6,487 bases of DNA from NCBI GenBank assembly GCA_964602455.1, contig CAZRRG010000108.1, positions 1 through 6,487 on the forward strand, written 5' to 3'. Positions within the stretch are counted from its first letter, which is position 1. Each line of letters starts with the position of its first letter. Both the position numbers and the translations under genes were made by a program. Under the pieces are notes generated by a model, which saw nothing but the letters and a program-made list of their open reading frames with translations, was not told the DNA's origin and searched no databases. Positions 5,945 to 6,487 of this stretch are shown piece by piece. Source of the stretch: JBBDIP01 sp964602455. GTDB lineage: Bacteria; Bacillota; Sulfobacillia; Fermentithermobacillales; Fermentithermobacillaceae.

Positions 5945-6487
5945 TTATACAACATCGTTTGCTGCCTCAAGTAGTTCCCAGGCCGTGAGCAGGACAAGGT
6001 CTTGACGCGAGAAGGACTGGTCACGCATGAGTCTAACAGCCTGGCGGCGGATCGCTTTCTCCACCAGGTTGCGAACCAACCTCGCGTTGGCCGGGACGAC
6101 CTCCTGGCTTAGTTTCTCCCTTACTATCCGCTCGAACACCGGATACGCGTCGGGCGCTAGACGGTACTCCCTCTTGCGCAGCATGAGTTCGCCGATCTTA
6201 AGAAGCTCCTCCACCGTGTAATCCGGGAACTCCAGGTGGATAGGGAACCTCGAACGCAGGCCGGGGTTAGAGCGCAGGAACTGCTCCATTTCCGAGGGGT
6301 AGCCGGCGAGGACAAACACCGTGTCTTTGGCTGTATCCTCCATCCCCTTGACTATGCAGTCCACGCACTCCTTTCCGAAGTCCTTGTCGCCGCCCCGGCA
6401 GAGAGAGTAGGCCTCGTCGATGAAGAGGATGCATCCTTGAGCCTTTCGTATCTGCTCCCGGGTTCTCTGGGCCGTGTGGCCGACGTA
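5945..6487 (-). CDS. spoVK: SpoVK-like AAA+ ATPase (CbxX/CfxQ family), C-terminal 180 residues
   Basis: Partial gene: the frame is open to the window edge, and the N-terminal part with Walker A lies outside. The family is about 310-330 residues long, so a little over half is seen. The visible part starts YVGHTAQRTREQI and includes Walker B CILFIDEAYSL (about 19-29), the FGKE segment, sensor 1 in FVLAGYPSEM, and the arginine-finger region NPGLRSRFP, then the C-terminal lid helices (REYRLAPDAY to NARLVRNLVEKA). SpoVK is needed in Bacillus for stage V sporulation (spore maturation) and would act in the mother cell; the mechanism is not known from sequence. The related CbbX remodels Rubisco, but no Rubisco genes are seen and the hflX-ynbB context points to SpoVK. 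It is probably the first visible gene of the spoVK-hflX-ynbB run. Confidence 0.9.
   Translation of the reverse strand, partial: YVGHTAQRTREQIRKAQGCILFIDEAYSLCRGGDKDFGKECVDCIVKGMEDTAKDTVFVLAGYPSEMEQFLRSNPGLRSRFPIHLEFPDYTVEELLKIGELMLRKREYRLAPDAYPVFERIVREKLSQEVVPANARLVRNLVEKAIRRQAVRLMRDQSFSRQDLVLLTAWELLEAANDVV

Noticed and set aside
6452..6487. GHTA motif in the SpoVK fragment as an unusual substitution
   Set aside because: GHTA is also found in CbbX and related members of this AAA+ family, so it is not unusual.

Overview
The window looks like chromosomal DNA of a GC-rich, probably endospore-forming member of the Bacillota. The grounds are an SpoVK-type AAA+ ATPase, the order spoVK-hflX-ynbB known from Bacillus and related spore-formers, a LexA whose candidate operators follow the Gram-positive CGAAC-N4-GTTCG pattern, and strong GGAGG ribosome binding sites placed before ATG, GTG and TTG starts. 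I cannot name the genus. There are no RNA genes, CRISPR arrays or mobile elements that I can support.

Left part (1-1158, + strand): the last 25 codons of an unrecognised gene, then, after a 24-base gap, a complete YkfC-like lipoprotein (two SH3b-like segments plus an NlpC/P60 cysteine peptidase domain) that probably trims or recycles peptidoglycan peptides. A strong hairpin terminator follows and could also serve the convergent gene on its right.

Middle (1248-2705): two - strand genes. The one nearest lexA encodes a 98-residue orphan protein with a basic head and an acidic, Trp/Tyr/Pro-rich body, and it ends in its own terminator. Beyond that terminator lies a two-LysM protein with a predicted helical N-terminal domain and no signal peptide; it must have its own promoter. 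The orphan gene and lexA are divergent and share a 130-150 base spacer with two LexA-like operators that overlap the likely lexA promoter. The layout is therefore a self-regulated lexA with a probably SOS-controlled divergent partner, comparable in position to Bacillus lexA/yneA but with an unrelated partner protein.

Right part (3310-6487, - strand): a compact run spoVK (5' part outside the window) - 26 base gap - hflX (TTG start) - 4 base ATGA overlap - ynbB-like PLP lyase, whose end overlaps the convergent end of lexA by 7 bases. HflX is a ribosome-associated GTPase linked to stalled-ribosome rescue. The YnbB family is a PLP C-S lyase-type enzyme. SpoVK acts in sporulation.

Nothing here is certainly a new system. 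The best lead is the orphan protein divergent from lexA. The main unusual points elsewhere are the LysM protein's N-terminal domain, a Gln at the third catalytic position of the NlpC/P60 enzyme, and a Trp in the switch I segment of HflX.
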